Origin: Brachypterus glaber
Taxonomy: Eukaryota; Arthropoda; Insecta; Coleoptera; Kateretidae
Direction: 5' to 3'
Length of the DNA stretch: 64,000 bases
NCBI GenBank assembly: GCA_958510825.1
Contig: OY294049.1
Location: 25,812,986 to 25,876,985 of the forward strand
The position numbers and the translations under genes were made by a program. Below, piece after piece: positions 1 through 11,569 of this stretch (position 1 is the first letter of the stretch; the number at the start of each line of letters is the position of its first letter). The notes under the pieces are model-generated. The model had not been told where the DNA came from and made no database searches. It worked only from the letters and a program-made list of their open reading frames with translations.

Positions 1-246
1 CTTTGGATAAATACAAAAAAATAAATTAACACAAACTTATTGCCCTTATTAATACAAGTATACATGCAAAAGCTCGTCGCTCTAGCTTGAAGGGTACCAG
101 AGTTATTAATTAAAAACCTTATTATTATTACAATTTTAAAGGGCCTTAGGGCTCATTTCCGGACCAACCCTTATAGGAACTTATTTGATATTCTGGGATG
201 TAGAATCACCTCTTAAATTTTGGCATGCCAGTTACTGATCACCCTG
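1..246 (-). repeat. Right end of a CAGGGTGATC-ended TA-target element (cut by window edge)
   Basis: This is the terminal part of a dispersed repeat family whose ends read CAGGGTGATCAGTAACTG (here reversed, ending CCCTG at 246 followed by TA). Related copies or fragments lie at 5098-5725, 7456-7620, 17820-17880, 28342-29501, 46470-46586 and 61047-61658. Intact copies have inverted ends and TA duplications, which suggests a Tc1/mariner-type non-autonomous element. No coding sequence was seen. Confidence 0.7.
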
Positions 247-247
247 T

Positions 248-618
248 ATAACCAAGCACTTAATTAGCTCGTAGAAAAAAATAGACAGTAACTATAAAGT
301 GTCATTTTAAAATGACAGCAAGATAATTTTATTAAAGTCATTTTGGGTGACAGGTTTATAATGTTTTTATTGATAATTTTAGTTCAAAAATAGGAATGCA
401 TTTGGAAAATATAATTATGAAGAAGTATATTTTTTAGTTAATTTTAATAGGTACGTTGAAAAACCTTATTCTATATTCTATAAACGAAAAATCTGACTTA
501 AAAAAGTAGCAATAAAAATATTTTCTAAATTATGTGATAATCTATATATTTACTATATTTTTCAGTAATAATAAATCAATAACTAATCATAGTTAATATA
601 ATTATAAGTATTATAACT
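248..618. other. AT-rich 5' flank of gene A
   Basis: No gene or clear repeat is visible here. It precedes the predicted start codon at 619 and presumably contains the promoter and 5' UTR of gene A, but I see no core promoter motif I would defend. Confidence 0.4.
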
Positions 619-3600
619 ATGTCGTTTATGAAAAATTCTAAATCTATAGTGAAATACAGAAATTGTCAAAATGTTAGTGTACAAATTATCAGGTCAATAA
701 AAGTACAGAGAGTCAGGCAGAAAAAACATGGAATAGCATCTGACGCCAAAGACTGTAAAAATGGTGGTGGTAAGTTAAAAGTTTAGAGTTTTAGGTCTTC
801 TACTTTACTAAAAATTGTATTAAAATCTAGGTGCTTGGCTTTTAAAAATATCTATTTTAGCAAAGCCAGTAATAACGGAGATAGCCGAGGCTAAAAGATT
901 TATGGTTGACTGCTTTCTAGCAGTTGGAACACCAGAAGATCATGCCAAAATAGTAGCCAAAACTTTAGTTACAGCTGATCATAGAGGCCACTATAGCCAT
1001 GGAATGAATCGTTTAAGTAATATTACTTTTTAAGAGATCTTATTTATAGTAGATTCATAACAATATTTTTTTCATAATCTTTATAGAGATGTATATTCGT
1101 GACATTCAGCATAAACATTGTGATCCATGTGCAAAGCCAGTTAAAGAAAAAGAAACAGTTGCTACAGCTTTAATGGACGGTCGTAATGGTCTTGGTGCTG
1201 TTATTGGAAAAATATGTATGGCAGAGGCCATTAAAAAGGCTAAAGACGTAGGAATTGGACTTGTAGTTGCCCATGGTAATATTTAGCGCAATTTTTCCAA
1301 ATAAAACTAGGTATAAATTTCTTTTGATACAGGTTCAAATCATTATGGGATTGCTGGAATGTATAGTTTACAGGCTATTAAAGATGGAATGATAGGAATG
1401 AGTTTTACAAATACGTCACCTCTGATGGCTCCCACAAGAGCGAGGCAGGTATGTGAATGTCCAAATAATAAAACAACAAACTTATGAAAAAGTAATGATA
1501 CTCATCATAATGAAATTAAAAATATTCCAAATATCAAAGCAAAGTTAAATCTATTAGTACCTAATAAACGATATTAAAAAAATAGTAATTAGTAAGTATT
1601 TTGGCTTTTAGGCTGCTCTTGGTACAAACCCCATATCTCTTGGTGCACCTGCTTGTGACGGAGACAGTTTTGTGCTGGATATGGCTACCACAGCGGTTGC
1701 TCTTGGAAAGGCAAGTCAAAAATTATAGAGAAAAAATTAAATATTTAAATAAAACCATATAAACCAAATGTAGGAATTAAAACAATCATATTTTAATTTT
1801 TTTCGACAAGGTGAGATAGAAACTGTGACATCGCGAAATAAATATGTTCTAATGAAAAAAACTAGGAGAGACAGACTTACTTTGTCTTATTTTACAAAAC
1901 TATAAGTATTTTTGCTTATATTTTAGATTGAGTTGGCAAAAAGAAAAGAAGCCAAAATTCCTGAGGGTTGGGCATTGAATGACAACGGTAAAATTGAAAC
2001 TAATGCAAAAGAGGCTCATAAAGCCGCAAAATTGATGCCCCTTGGTGGAAGCGAAATGAATTCTGGATACAAAGGCTTTGGTTTAGGGATGTTAGTTGAA
2101 ATTCTATGTGGCATTTTAGGAGGTAACAAGAAATAGATCTATTCTACGAACACTACAAATATATCATGAAAAATAACCTTCAAAATAAATTTTGACACAT
2201 TTATAACTAGAAGAGAAGCTTGGAATATCCGAAAAAGGTTAAAAACACGTTTGCTGGTTTGCCGTTTCCCTAGATTTTTTTATGTCTCCACTCTTTTTCA
2301 GACAGAAAACGGCACATTTTAATGTTCCTTAAAATGAACTCTAGATAAAATAAAGGTTAATTTTTAGGTTCCAGTTTTGGACCTTATGTTAGAAAATGGG
2401 GCAAGAATGTAGGTGAAAATATACCTGCTAATCTGGGAAACTCCTTCATTGCAATTAACCCCAATAGTTTTGCTGATGGTTTTGAAGAACGACTGAGTAC
2501 CTTAATTAACTGTATTAGAAATATGGAACCAGTAAGTCAGACATTATCAGTAGCCGGATATTTGTTATTGATTACGAGGGGCGCGCGAAACTTTAAATTT
2601 TTATGAATATTCTGACATGGATCAGAACAACAAGGTTACAACTGACATCGTAAGATTGCAGTAACTGTCGGTATATTTTCTATGATAAATTTAAAATCCT
2701 TTACCTTGAATAGTTAAAACTTTTTATAGATATGGATTGCATTATTTTCGTTACTTGTACAAAATTTTAAATTTATAAGTAAAAGAGTTTAAAATTTATC
2801 TTACAAAATATACTGACACACTGCAATCTCACAATGTCAGTTGAAATCTTGTTGTTCTGATACGACGACTTACTAAGTATAATGACACAAATTTGTAATT
2901 TTTTATAAATAAGTTTTAAAATCTTTAAAATGGCTTGTGCGCGTCCTCGACGCACTACCGTAGAACCTTGGATTCAAAATATTCCCGAGCTGCAAATTAA
3001 TCGTGAGGTACAACGTGCGAAAAAGATATAGGTTGGTCTTAGAAATGCAATGTTTTAAAGAACTTACCAGAATCTCATAATAATGATATACAAAAAAACT
3101 TTAATTTGATTTAGTAAAGTCAGTTGTAACATTCCGTGGTCAAAAATTAACAATAGAAAATTGGAAGATGTAAAAGTGCTAATCAAGCCCACAAAGAGAA
3201 AAAAACTATTTACCATAGGCTTTTGAAGATATAAAATCCAAAATTTTAGTACGCGACAAAAATATTTTAAGCATAGATGAAACCAAACCACAAATGCTTC
3301 TGGTTTAAAGATTGCGCATGTTATGTTATGTTGTCCGAATTTTCCACAATGTGTTCAATAGTAGACCTTCTTAATGGCAAAGAAGTTGACTTTTCTAAAC
3401 CAAAGCTAAATACTAATATATGCATTAATAAGAAGTTATAAAAAATCATACATTCTTTAAATATGCTCCACTAACTTCCGTAGAAATAAAACGTTGGTTT
3501 TCAGATTATAAATATACTTTTGATGAAAGAAGACGATTATAAATAGCCGAAAACATGGAGAAAATCTTAATTATATATGTTTATTTTCAACAATAATATT

Positions 3601-5915
3601 AATTAATTATGTTTAAAAATATGGGTACATTTTGTTTTAGAACACTTACATGTGTAAATATTTTGTAAAATATACATAATATAGTCTTTTGTTGTTTGAC
3701 CTTTGATATTTATATAGTTATAACTCTTTTATAATACGCCATTATATCCTTTAAGTATAGTTATTCCCCTGTGTCATAATATTGGGATACCACTCTTTAA
3801 CATAGTCGTCAAGTTACACCGCTATGAATAATAACCATTACGGGATGGTTAAAAAGAAGAAAATCTTTAAAAACTTTTTTTGAAAAAGTAACATTCGCGC
3901 ACCCTGCGTAATCAATACTAAATATCCGGGGTTTAGATCTATCTACATGTATTTAAACCAGAGCGTTTTTAAGGAAATGTGTGCCAAAAAGTACATAACT
4001 CGTAAATGATTTAATATAGAAAAACTTTGTTTTTACCCTCAAAAAATGTCATTGTAATTTTAATAATAAATTTTATTTGTAAATACGTATTTGTTATTTA
4101 TACCGCCACCGTTGGTATTTAATAATCTACTTGTGATATTAAATACTAGTGTGTGTATTATATACAATATGTTGTCATACTACCACATCACAACGTGCTG
4201 GTACATTTGGATCCCCACGCAACATGTGTTTATTAATACAGTTAAATATGATTAGATTACTTTTGGTAGAATAAGTTACAACGTGACATTTTTCTGCATT
4301 TAGTAGAAGTTTGTGTTCCTCACACCACTGGACGATAAGGTCTATGGTACGTTGGAGAACGAGACAGTCAGCAATACTTCTAATAATTTTGTAAAGCTTT
4401 ATATCTTCAGCAAAAATAAGTCCATATACTTCAATTAATATAGTAATTAAATTATTAATAAAAATAATAAAAAGTAGTGGGCCCATATTTGAGCCCTGCG
4501 GACTCCCGACAAAGTTAAGTAAATGACAGACTTGATCCCATTATACTCAACATATTGCCTTCTGTCCAATAAATAGGAGATCATTAAAAATAATAGAGGA
4601 AGCGAAAATCCCATTTTATCCAATATTTGTTTGAGTATTCTGTGAAGAGTCTCTCAAATGCATTGGAAAAGTCCGTATATATGACATCGGTTTGTAGTAG
4701 ATTATCAATTGATTGAGATATGAACTGGCATATGCAAGATAGATTACTGACTGTAGATTCGCCCTACATAAAGCCATGTTGTTGCGGATTAATTAAATTT
4801 TTAACATGCGTGTAAATATTTTTGTGTAATATAATTTGATAGACTTTGCAAAAGTTAACTATTATCATAATGGGTCTATAGTTACATATCTTCACGGCTT
4901 GTTTTAAAATCTCTCTATTTGAGGGGAGTATGTTTGAATATGCGTATAATTTATTTATTTATACTATTTAGAGAGTTACCTATCTTCATTATCTATTTTT
5001 TAGACTTTTTTTTTCATATTTGAATTCATCATATGAAAATCCAAAATTAACATTTTTTTCTTTGAATATAAACCCAACAAATGCAATTAAATCTATACAC
5101 GGTGTTTGCAGTCTTTTGGCATTAAATAAAGGGAATAATTCTACATCACCAAACATGAAAAACCAGCATAGGAATATAGGTCCGGAAAATTGCACTAAAA
5201 ATAGAATTTTAAATTAATAACTCTGGTACCCTGTGAGCGACGACGTTTTGCATGTATACTAATATTAATAATTTATGTTAATTTATTTTTCAAACTATCC
5301 AAAGGCGTGTCTAGATGGACAAAATGTGTAAGACTTAACATATTTTCGCTCCTAACCTTTTTAAGTGTATTTTTTGGATTTTTTATAAAAAATAGACATT
5401 CCTTGAGTAAAAATACATAAAAAAAGGTGATGTAGTGTAATACTGTAGGAGCAAGCGTTATCAAAATAAAATACAATTAAGAGGAAGTAACATTTCGAGC
5501 CCCCAAAAATGTTACTTTTTAAAAGGCTATTACTCATTTTATATTAAGTTTAGGTATTTCGGTAAAGAACACGGTGAAGAATACTTTTTGCTTAATTTTA
5601 AATGTATTAAAAGTATTAAAATTTTATTTGTGCTTATTTCCGGACATGTTAATTTGTTGGTTTTTCATGTTTTGCGATGTAGAATCGTCCCCTATATTTA
5701 TTGACAAAAGACTGCAAACATCGTGTATTGTATTGTAAACTAGTATAATTTTTTAGGCAGATCCAGAAAAACCAATATTAGTAGCTGGTGACTCAGAAAA
5801 AATCCACATGGAAAAAGTAAAAAAAGATGGAGGATTGTCTTACGTAAAAGATCAACACGATACAAACGCCAAATTAGCAGCCGAGCTAAAAATATGTCCT
5901 ATGAAGAATCTTTAA
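619..5915 (+). CDS. Gene A: malate/L-lactate dehydrogenase (Ldh_2) family oxidoreductase, mitochondrial-type
   Basis: Eight exons join into 1230 nt (409 aa): 619-769, 861-1016, 1087-1275, 1333-1448, 1612-1710, 1927-2122, 2368-2531 and 5757-5915 (TAA stop). An AATAAA signal lies at 5956-5961. The family catalyses NAD(P)-dependent interconversion of 2-hydroxyacids and 2-ketoacids; the substrate cannot be told here. Visible signatures are RGHYSHG (residues 92-98, with the presumed catalytic His), GSNHYGIAG (166-174), NTSPLMAPTR (192-201), GTNP (208-211) and MNSGYKGFGLGMLVEIL (281-297). The core of about 359 aa fits the family, and the extra 50-aa basic first exon resembles a mitochondrial presequence. 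The start is the first ATG of exon 1, which is phased like gene B. Intron 5 uses a GC donor (AAG|GCAAGT at 1711). At the exon 2/3 junction the codon gives Lys where B and C have Glu. Intron 7 is swollen to 3.2 kb by transposons. Insect homologues are often named YjmC-like. Confidence 0.9.
2554..3929 (+). mobile_element. TIR DNA transposon relic in gene A intron 7
   Basis: The ends are inverted: CCGGATATTTGTTATTGATT at 2554, with a closely matching complement ending at 3929, followed inward by CG-rich GCGCGCGAA versus GTGCGCGAA. Inside, a second imperfect inverted repeat spans about 2620-2865. Broken coding sequence follows at about 2930-3580 (+): a start MACARPRRTTVEPW, and near the end a KYAPLTSVE-like segment that recalls the C-terminus of insect transposase-like proteins. 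Multiple stops interrupt it. Superfamily assignment is tentative (hAT-like?); no target duplication was recognised. Confidence 0.55.
4175..4960 (-). pseudogene. LINE reverse transcriptase fragment
   Basis: Reading the minus strand, the order is QHGF..ES.TVSNL, a DVIYTDFSNAFE-like palm segment, then SPQGSNMGPLLFIIFINNL and FAEDIKLY, ending with LNAEKCHVVTYS. These are successive reverse-transcriptase motifs of jockey/CR1-like non-LTR retrotransposons. The usual F(A/V)DD catalytic pair reads FAED, an in-frame stop lies in the QHGFM region, and neither 5' nor 3' end is present. It is a dead fragment inside gene A intron 7. Confidence 0.85.
5098..5725 (+). mobile_element. Diverged full-length CAGGGTG-family MITE
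   Basis: The ends are inverted: CACGGTGTTTGCAGTCTTTTG at the left and its complement near 5705-5725, flanked by TA on both sides. The interior (about 5170-5480) matches the element at 28342, including AATAACTCTGGTACC and CTTGAGTAAAAATACATAAA. It sits just upstream of the last exon of gene A and does not encode a protein. Confidence 0.65.
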
Positions 5916-6177
5916 CTTTTATACATAAATTGTTTAACAATTTTTATTGCGTGAAAATAAACATCTTTTTTGTTTAACATAGAATGGACTTTTTTTCACG
6001 ACTGGTTTAGAATGTAGGTAAAAACGCCCTCTTTTCAAAAATAGAATTAATTCATTCTAGCTCTAGATACAGTATGACTATATCATATCAAGTTATAATG
6101 GGCACATGTGGTGCTATCTCTTGTCTATAAAAGTAAAGAAAACTGTAGCAAAAGTAGCAAAAAAAGTATATATTTTA

Positions 6178-6431
6178 CAACGAACTAATAACTCTTCTCT
6201 CTAGAATACGCATACCGTTAATATAAAATATCTCCAACATCTCGGTTTGTTTGTAAACAAATAGTAGTTATATTCAGGCCTGAACAATAACAATTACCAG
6301 TAACTGTTATTTTTGTCTCTGTCAGAATGAAGCTGTGCGAGTAGGACAGACAAATGTATATGTTGGCTACGTTTTTGTCAGTTTTTACAAATGAAATGCC
6401 TATTCTAGAGAGAAGAGTTATTAGTTCGTTG
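6178..6431. mobile_element. hAT-type MITE, copy 1 (254 bp)
   Basis: Terminal inverted repeats begin CAACGAACTAATAACTCTTC, and the right end is the complement. An 8-bp target duplication ATATTTTA flanks it (6170-6177 and 6432-6439), which is diagnostic for hAT superfamily insertion. The interior carries GGTTTGTTTGTAAACAAATA and TTCAGGCCTGAA palindromes. Other copies are at 7725, 43542 and 43836. Confidence 0.85.
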
Positions 6432-6439
6432 ATATTTTA

Positions 6440-7453
6440 CTATGAAATGTCAATGTCAATTTTAAGTTTTGCGTTAAAATTACATAAAGTTTATTATTTT
6501 TTTTTAATATTTGACTAGTTTTTAATTAATTTAGTTCAAAAAATAAAACTGCTTCATCTATTGTTGATTATTTAAACCATATATGTCACAACAATCTGAC
6601 ATAACCTTTAATTTTTGCATCATAATTTGTAAATATGTATTAAAATTTAATAAAATTCTTTTTTGCTTATTTGATAAAATTATTAAATAATATTGAGTGC
6701 TTTATTTAAAAATATATTTTTTGTTGCATTTATAATGTCTAGTGACAAGAAACATTGTCTTCAACCTTATTCGCAATTTAACCCTTTAGGGGGCAAGAGG
6801 TGGAGCATTATGTTAGGCCAATTTTAACAAATTAAAATGGGTATTTTTAGAACAAAACAGCTTTTATTTTATTAAATATGCTGTTCTATAACTTTTTTGG
6901 CATTTCTTGCTCTTACTGAGTTAAATATGAAATAAACTATATTTTCTCACGCTGAGTTTATAAAGTAAATATATCTTAGTACTTAAATAATTATATATTA
7001 ACCTTTTCCATTGAATTTAAAAACAAAAGTACTTTTTTTTTTCATGTAATGACTCATCTACATAAATTTAGTGTTTCTTGTGGACCACTGGGATAATATC
7101 TTCCCACCTATTACCGATTGAGTGGCATGCGTATGTCGCTGTCTTTAACAGAAGGCAGCAGTGTACTAAAAATTTAAAATAATTAAGGGAATAGATTTCA
7201 TCGCTGGGTGCAGCTGTGGAAGGAATATAAAGTCAGTGGGAAAATAGTATCCCAAAGAGACCTAAAGGGTTAAAGCTATCCATTGTTTCATATTTCCGTC
7301 AAAGAAAAAGTATAGTCTATAACACGTATGGAGTATTCATTCCGCGGTCGCTGGACTGTCGCCATACTCGCCTACTGACTCGTATAACAAACTTTCAGCT
7401 AGCGCGAAATATTGTCTATTCCATACTAGTAACAGAATATACTATTCTTTACA
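6440..7453. other. AT-rich intergenic DNA
   Basis: I see no coding region, RNA gene or recognised transposon here. The sequence is AT-rich with short homopolymer runs. Confidence 0.4.
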
Positions 7454-7455
7454 TA

Positions 7456-7620
7456 CAGGGTGAACAGTAACTGACATGCCAAAATATAAGAGGTGATTTT
7501 ACATCCAAAAATATCAAAAAATGTTCTAATAAAAGTTGGTCCAGAAATTAGCCCTAAGGAAACTACGGCCATTTAAAATTTTACTAAAAATAAAGTTTTT
7601 ACTTAATAACTCTGGAGCGG
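7456..7620 (+). repeat. Left-end fragment of CAGGGTG-family repeat
   Basis: It starts at TACAGGGTGAACAGTAACTG and continues through the shared AAAATATAAGAGGTGATT and GTTGGTCCAGAAATTAGCCC segments to AATAACTCTGG, then diverges. It is a truncated copy. Confidence 0.65.
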
Positions 7621-7724
7621 TAAATAATACCAAAATTTTGATCAGTGATAATACAGACAAAAGTGATAAAATCGGCCCCGGTAATTTTTTTTAGTGCATA
7701 ACTTGAAAATACATATAATAAAGT

Positions 7725-7978
7725 CAACGAACTAACAACTCTTCTCTCTAGATTACGCATACCGTTAATATAAAGTATCGCCAACATCTCGGTTTGTTTG
7801 TAAACAAATAGTAGGTATATTCAGGCCTGAACAATAATAGTTACCAGTAACTGTTATTGTTGTCTCTGTTAGAACAAAGCTGTGCGAGTAAGACAGAGAA
7901 ATGTATATGTTGGCTACGTTTTTGTCAGTTTTTACAAATGAAATGCCTATTCTAGAGTGAAGAGTTATTAGTTCGTTG
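7725..7978. mobile_element. hAT-type MITE, copy 2 (254 bp)
   Basis: Same ends and length as the copy at 6178. The flanking 8-mers (7717-7724 AATAAAGT, 7979-7986 GATAAAAT) match at 6 of 8 positions, so the target duplication has decayed and this copy is probably older. Confidence 0.8.
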
Positions 7979-8283
7979 GATAAAATCATCTTGGAAAATA
8001 TGTATTGCAACCGATTTTAATACCAAGAATGCTATAAAATTTAAACAATGTATCTTAACTATAATTGCCGTACTATAATGGTATAAATATTTATAAAACA
8101 CATCCTAAACGTAACCATATCTTTAATAAACATTTATTGTTAAATTTGACATCTGTTTTAGTAAAGAAATTGTATGTGCATACCTAATTTAAAATTCTCA
8201 CGTTTTTTAAATGTGGTACCGTAGTTTAAGATCCGTTAAATAGCCACAATGCATGCAATTGCAATTTTTCTATATCAACAATA

Positions 8284-8789
8284 GGGTATTTCAAAAAACA
8301 CGATTTTTTGAAAATTTTTAAACTCGCCCTGGGGCCCCTCATGTCATTTGAAAACTAGAAAAAAATATTGATTTTTCAATTTTTAAATGTAGGTATTAGG
8401 TAAATGCAAAATTTCGTTATTTTTTTAAACTGAAATGTGGCATTGATTTATATTTTTGCATTTTGCATAACGTGGTATAGTATTTAAAAAAAATAGTGCC
8501 TTATAAAAAAATATATTTTTCTTTTAATTAATTGGGGAACGTTCAAGTATTACGTAACGCTCCTAGGGGGGGGGTGAGGGTCATTTTGGAGTGTTACGTC
8601 CATGTTAATGGTATAGGAAAATAGCGGGGTGGGGTGGGGGTCCAAAATGATCAAAATTTGCGTGACGTAATACTTGAACGTTCCCTTGAGGCGGACCTCA
8701 AATTTATTTTTTTGAGCTGAAATTTTGCACAGAATTTTTTTAAGGTAGATATTTATTATTTTACTAAATTCGTGTATTTTGAAATGCCC
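8284..8789. mobile_element. TA-target MITE with GGG(T/C)ATTTCAAAA ends
   Basis: The left end GGGTATTTCAAAAAACACG and right end CGTGTATTTTGAAATGCCC are inverted copies, each flanked by TA. A Harbinger-type MITE (8535-8685) is inserted inside, so this element is the older. Related sequence without clear ends occurs near 45490-45600. Confidence 0.65.
8535..8685. mobile_element. PIF/Harbinger-type MITE, copy 1
   Basis: Ends are GGGAACGTTCAAGTATTACG and the complement, with a 3-bp duplication TTG (8532-8534, 8686-8688). The centre is G-rich on one side. Three-base duplications with GGG-type termini fit PIF/Harbinger. Matching copies lie at 11410 and 59275. Confidence 0.75.
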
Positions 8790-9266
8790 TAATTAAAAAT
8801 TGGAAAAATAATCTTAGGGATTAGACATGTTTTCCCGTAATTTTGTCTTTTGGTCAAAATTTTTAATCTTTGATCTGGTCTGTCTAGTTCTTTGGGTTTA
8901 ATGCTTTAATTAATCTTTTTCATTGCGTGTTCTAGAATGGTACTTACCAATATTTTCATTTATCCTAACCTTAAATTAAACACCAATAAAAAGCACATTT
9001 TTTACACATAAACAAAGTGCTGATAAAACACACAGGTTTGTAAACAAACTTCACTGACCATATCGAAACGCACCTTGGGCCAGGTAAACAGACCGACAAT
9101 GAACTACAAAGTAACAACCTTGGTTGGGTAGTACCATAGATCAGGTTCAACCTACCTCATAATATATGTTAACTACAGACCGCCTCTGATAAAAGCGAAA
9201 GAACCTGCAACTATAGATGGTTTAATCAAGACTGCGGTGCATGGTACAGTAACATTGGTACTACTG
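8790..9266. other. Unassigned intergenic DNA
   Basis: No recognised gene. Between about 9000 and 9266 the base composition is less AT-rich than its surroundings, and the segment resumes at 10891 after the inserted CACAGTG element, so a single older sequence was split there. I could not derive a convincing protein from it. Confidence 0.35.
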
Positions 9267-10890
9267 CACAGTGGGCCAGGAAAAAAAAAACAGGGACAAA
9301 ATTCTGAATTTTTGTATACGAATATTTTTGATACCGCTGATTTCGATTAAAATAACGAAAAAAATCAACAAAAATTTTCCTCGCCATTAGGGTGGTTCAA
9401 ATATATTTATATTTTCGATCTTTCTAAAAATGTGTCAAATGGCTTCTCTTGAATACAGCCTGTTCCAGAACTCGCGTACAGAAATTTGAGGGTATATTAA
9501 AAACCCTCTGGAAAATATGAATAAAATGTCAAAAAAAATCCATCTTCGTTCAATTCAAAAATAAGAACGCTTTAAGTGGACCAATATAGTTGCTGATGTT
9601 AAATTACCTTTAAAAGTTGAATTTGTAGCTATGGAAGCAAATTTAATTATTGCAGGTACATATTCTGTAGGTTGACATGGTGATTAATGTGACATAAATA
9701 TTTATTAATGTCAAAAAACCACCGTCGGATGGAGTGACCCTATAAAAATTAAATATTTGATAGCCACTGTCGGTTTTGTCAAAATATAATAACCTAAAAA
9801 GATTCTAAAGTTGAAAGTCTTAAACAATGCACACGTCAACAATTAAAATGCAACCATAGTTACTAATAAGTAGGAAAAAACTAATTTGTAGGTAATTTAA
9901 CATCAGCAACAGGATTGGTCAGATTAAATAGCTTCCTTTTTAATTAGTATTGAAGATGGATTTTTTTGAATTTTTTTTCATATTTTCCAGAGGGTTTTTA
10001 ATATACCCTCAAATTTCGGTACGCGAGTTCTGGAACAGGCTGTATGTTGATGTAGTCAATATGACGCATGGTTTTTTGAACCTTAACTGTATTTGCACGA
10101 AATTAGGGCTTTTTTTGAAAAGTCATCATTTTTGGATAAATACTGAAAATTAAAGCATTTAATATGATAAAGATATAATCAACCATAAAAATACATTTAA
10201 TCCCCATTTTTATGAAAATCTTTATTTCAAGTTCTTAAGCTTGGTAGCTGTGATTAAAATATTAATTTTATAAGAGGGTTTAGCAAAATTTATTAGATTA
10301 TTATTAACTTGTTTTAAATATCTATGTAAAAAAACTTTAATATTTTTTTCCGTTATTAGCAAAGTCTATCATTTTTTTTTTCATAGAATAATATTACTAC
10401 AGGTAAAGAAAAATTATCATGGAAAGGAACTCGTGACAAATGGTGACTTATTTTTATATTTATGATTTAAACTGATTGTTATTATTTTACGTTTCAAGGT
10501 CGTCTACATTATGATACAGACACTTTATTAATTATGTAATATATTTTTAGACAAACCTGAGTACAATTAAGTATATATTAAAAAAATTAGTTTATTTTAC
10601 ACATATCTTTATCATATTAAATGCTTTAATTAAGTATTTATCCAAAAATGATGACACCCATTTTCAATTTTTAAGTTATGGACATTGGTCTACATAAACA
10701 TAATCAAAAGAAGCCATTTGACAGATTTTTAGAAAGATCGAAAAAAAAATAAAATTTTGAACCAACCTAATGCCACGATTTTTTTTCTTTTATTTTTTTT
10801 GTTATTTTAATCGAAATTAGCGGTATCAAAAATAGACGTATGCAAAAACTCAGAATTTTGTCCCTGTTTTTTTTATCCTGGTCCACTGTG
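9267..10890. mobile_element. CACAGTG-ended DNA transposon with RSS-like termini (Transib-like?)
   Basis: Both ends start with CACAGTG, then exactly 22 bases, then ACAAAATTC, within long inverted repeats of roughly 170 bp (left about 9267-9450, right about 10700-10890). The flanking 5-mers are TACTG (9262-9266) and CACTG (10891-10895), one mismatch apart, consistent with the 5-bp duplications of Transib. Heptamer and A-rich nonamer spacing resemble a V(D)J 23-spacer signal, as known for Transib ends. No transposase survives inside; a TA-type MITE (9456-10042) is nested in it. Classification is inference. Confidence 0.6.
9456..10042. mobile_element. TA-target MITE with CAGCCTGTTCCAG ends, copy 1
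   Basis: Inverted ends CAGCCTGTTCCAGAACTCGC extend about 100 bp and are flanked by TA dinucleotides. The second copy, at 19269-19851, has the interior in the opposite orientation. TA duplication suggests a Tc1/mariner-type family. It is non-coding and nested in the CACAGTG element. Confidence 0.8.
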
Positions 10891-11133
10891 CACTGATGCG
10901 ATTCGCGATTTGTTTTTTGCCCATGCTACGAGTCAAAATTCCCAAACCGCTTGATGCAAGTGACAAAGAAGGTGGTTCTGTCTGCGTGGTATACAGAATT
11001 TCAAGTAGTAACTTGGCTATAAAGCGAGTAGTGCGCTCCAGAAGAAAAAATAGCCATTGTTGTAGGTAGTTCGTTGTTATAAATACTGGATGGAGTGACT
11101 CTATTTTATAAATCAGTAGGAACTATATTATAT

Positions 11134-11139
<6 letters not shown>

Positions 11140-11202
<63 letters not shown>
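11140..11202. repeat. (TA)n microsatellite
   Basis: An uninterrupted TA run of about 60 bases lies immediately before the CAGTCGGTCAAGTAAGAGCG end of the Tc1-like relic. The insertion site TA may have seeded the expansion. Confidence 0.9.
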
Positions 11203-11205
<3 letters not shown>

Positions 11206-11409
11206 TCGGTCAAGTAAGAGCGTGTCGCCTATAACGTGTAATCGGTAAGATAGAGCCCTACTTTTTTTTTTTCGGGGATATAATTTACTTCCTGACCGAA
11301 CCTGCTTTGTACATAGAGACTTTTTCTGAACCTTATATATAGTGACTCAGCACGTTTTAAAACATGTGCTGCTTACGCATCACGGTTCGAGGCAATGTTG
11401 ACGACTTAG

Positions 11410-11561
11410 GGAACGTTCAAGTATTATGTAACGCAAATTTTGATCATTCTGGAAGCCCCCCCCCCTGTAACGCTATTTTCCTATACCATTAACACGGGCG
11501 TAACTCTCCAAAATGACCCCCCCCCCCACCTACGAGCGTTACGTAATACTTGAACGTTCTC
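11410..11561. mobile_element. PIF/Harbinger-type MITE, copy 2
   Basis: Ends GGGAACGTTCAAGTATTA and GTTCTC (one change from GTTCCC), flanked by TTA on both sides (11407-11409, 11562-11564). It is inserted in the Tc1-like relic. Confidence 0.8.
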
Positions 11562-11569
11562 TTACCAGA

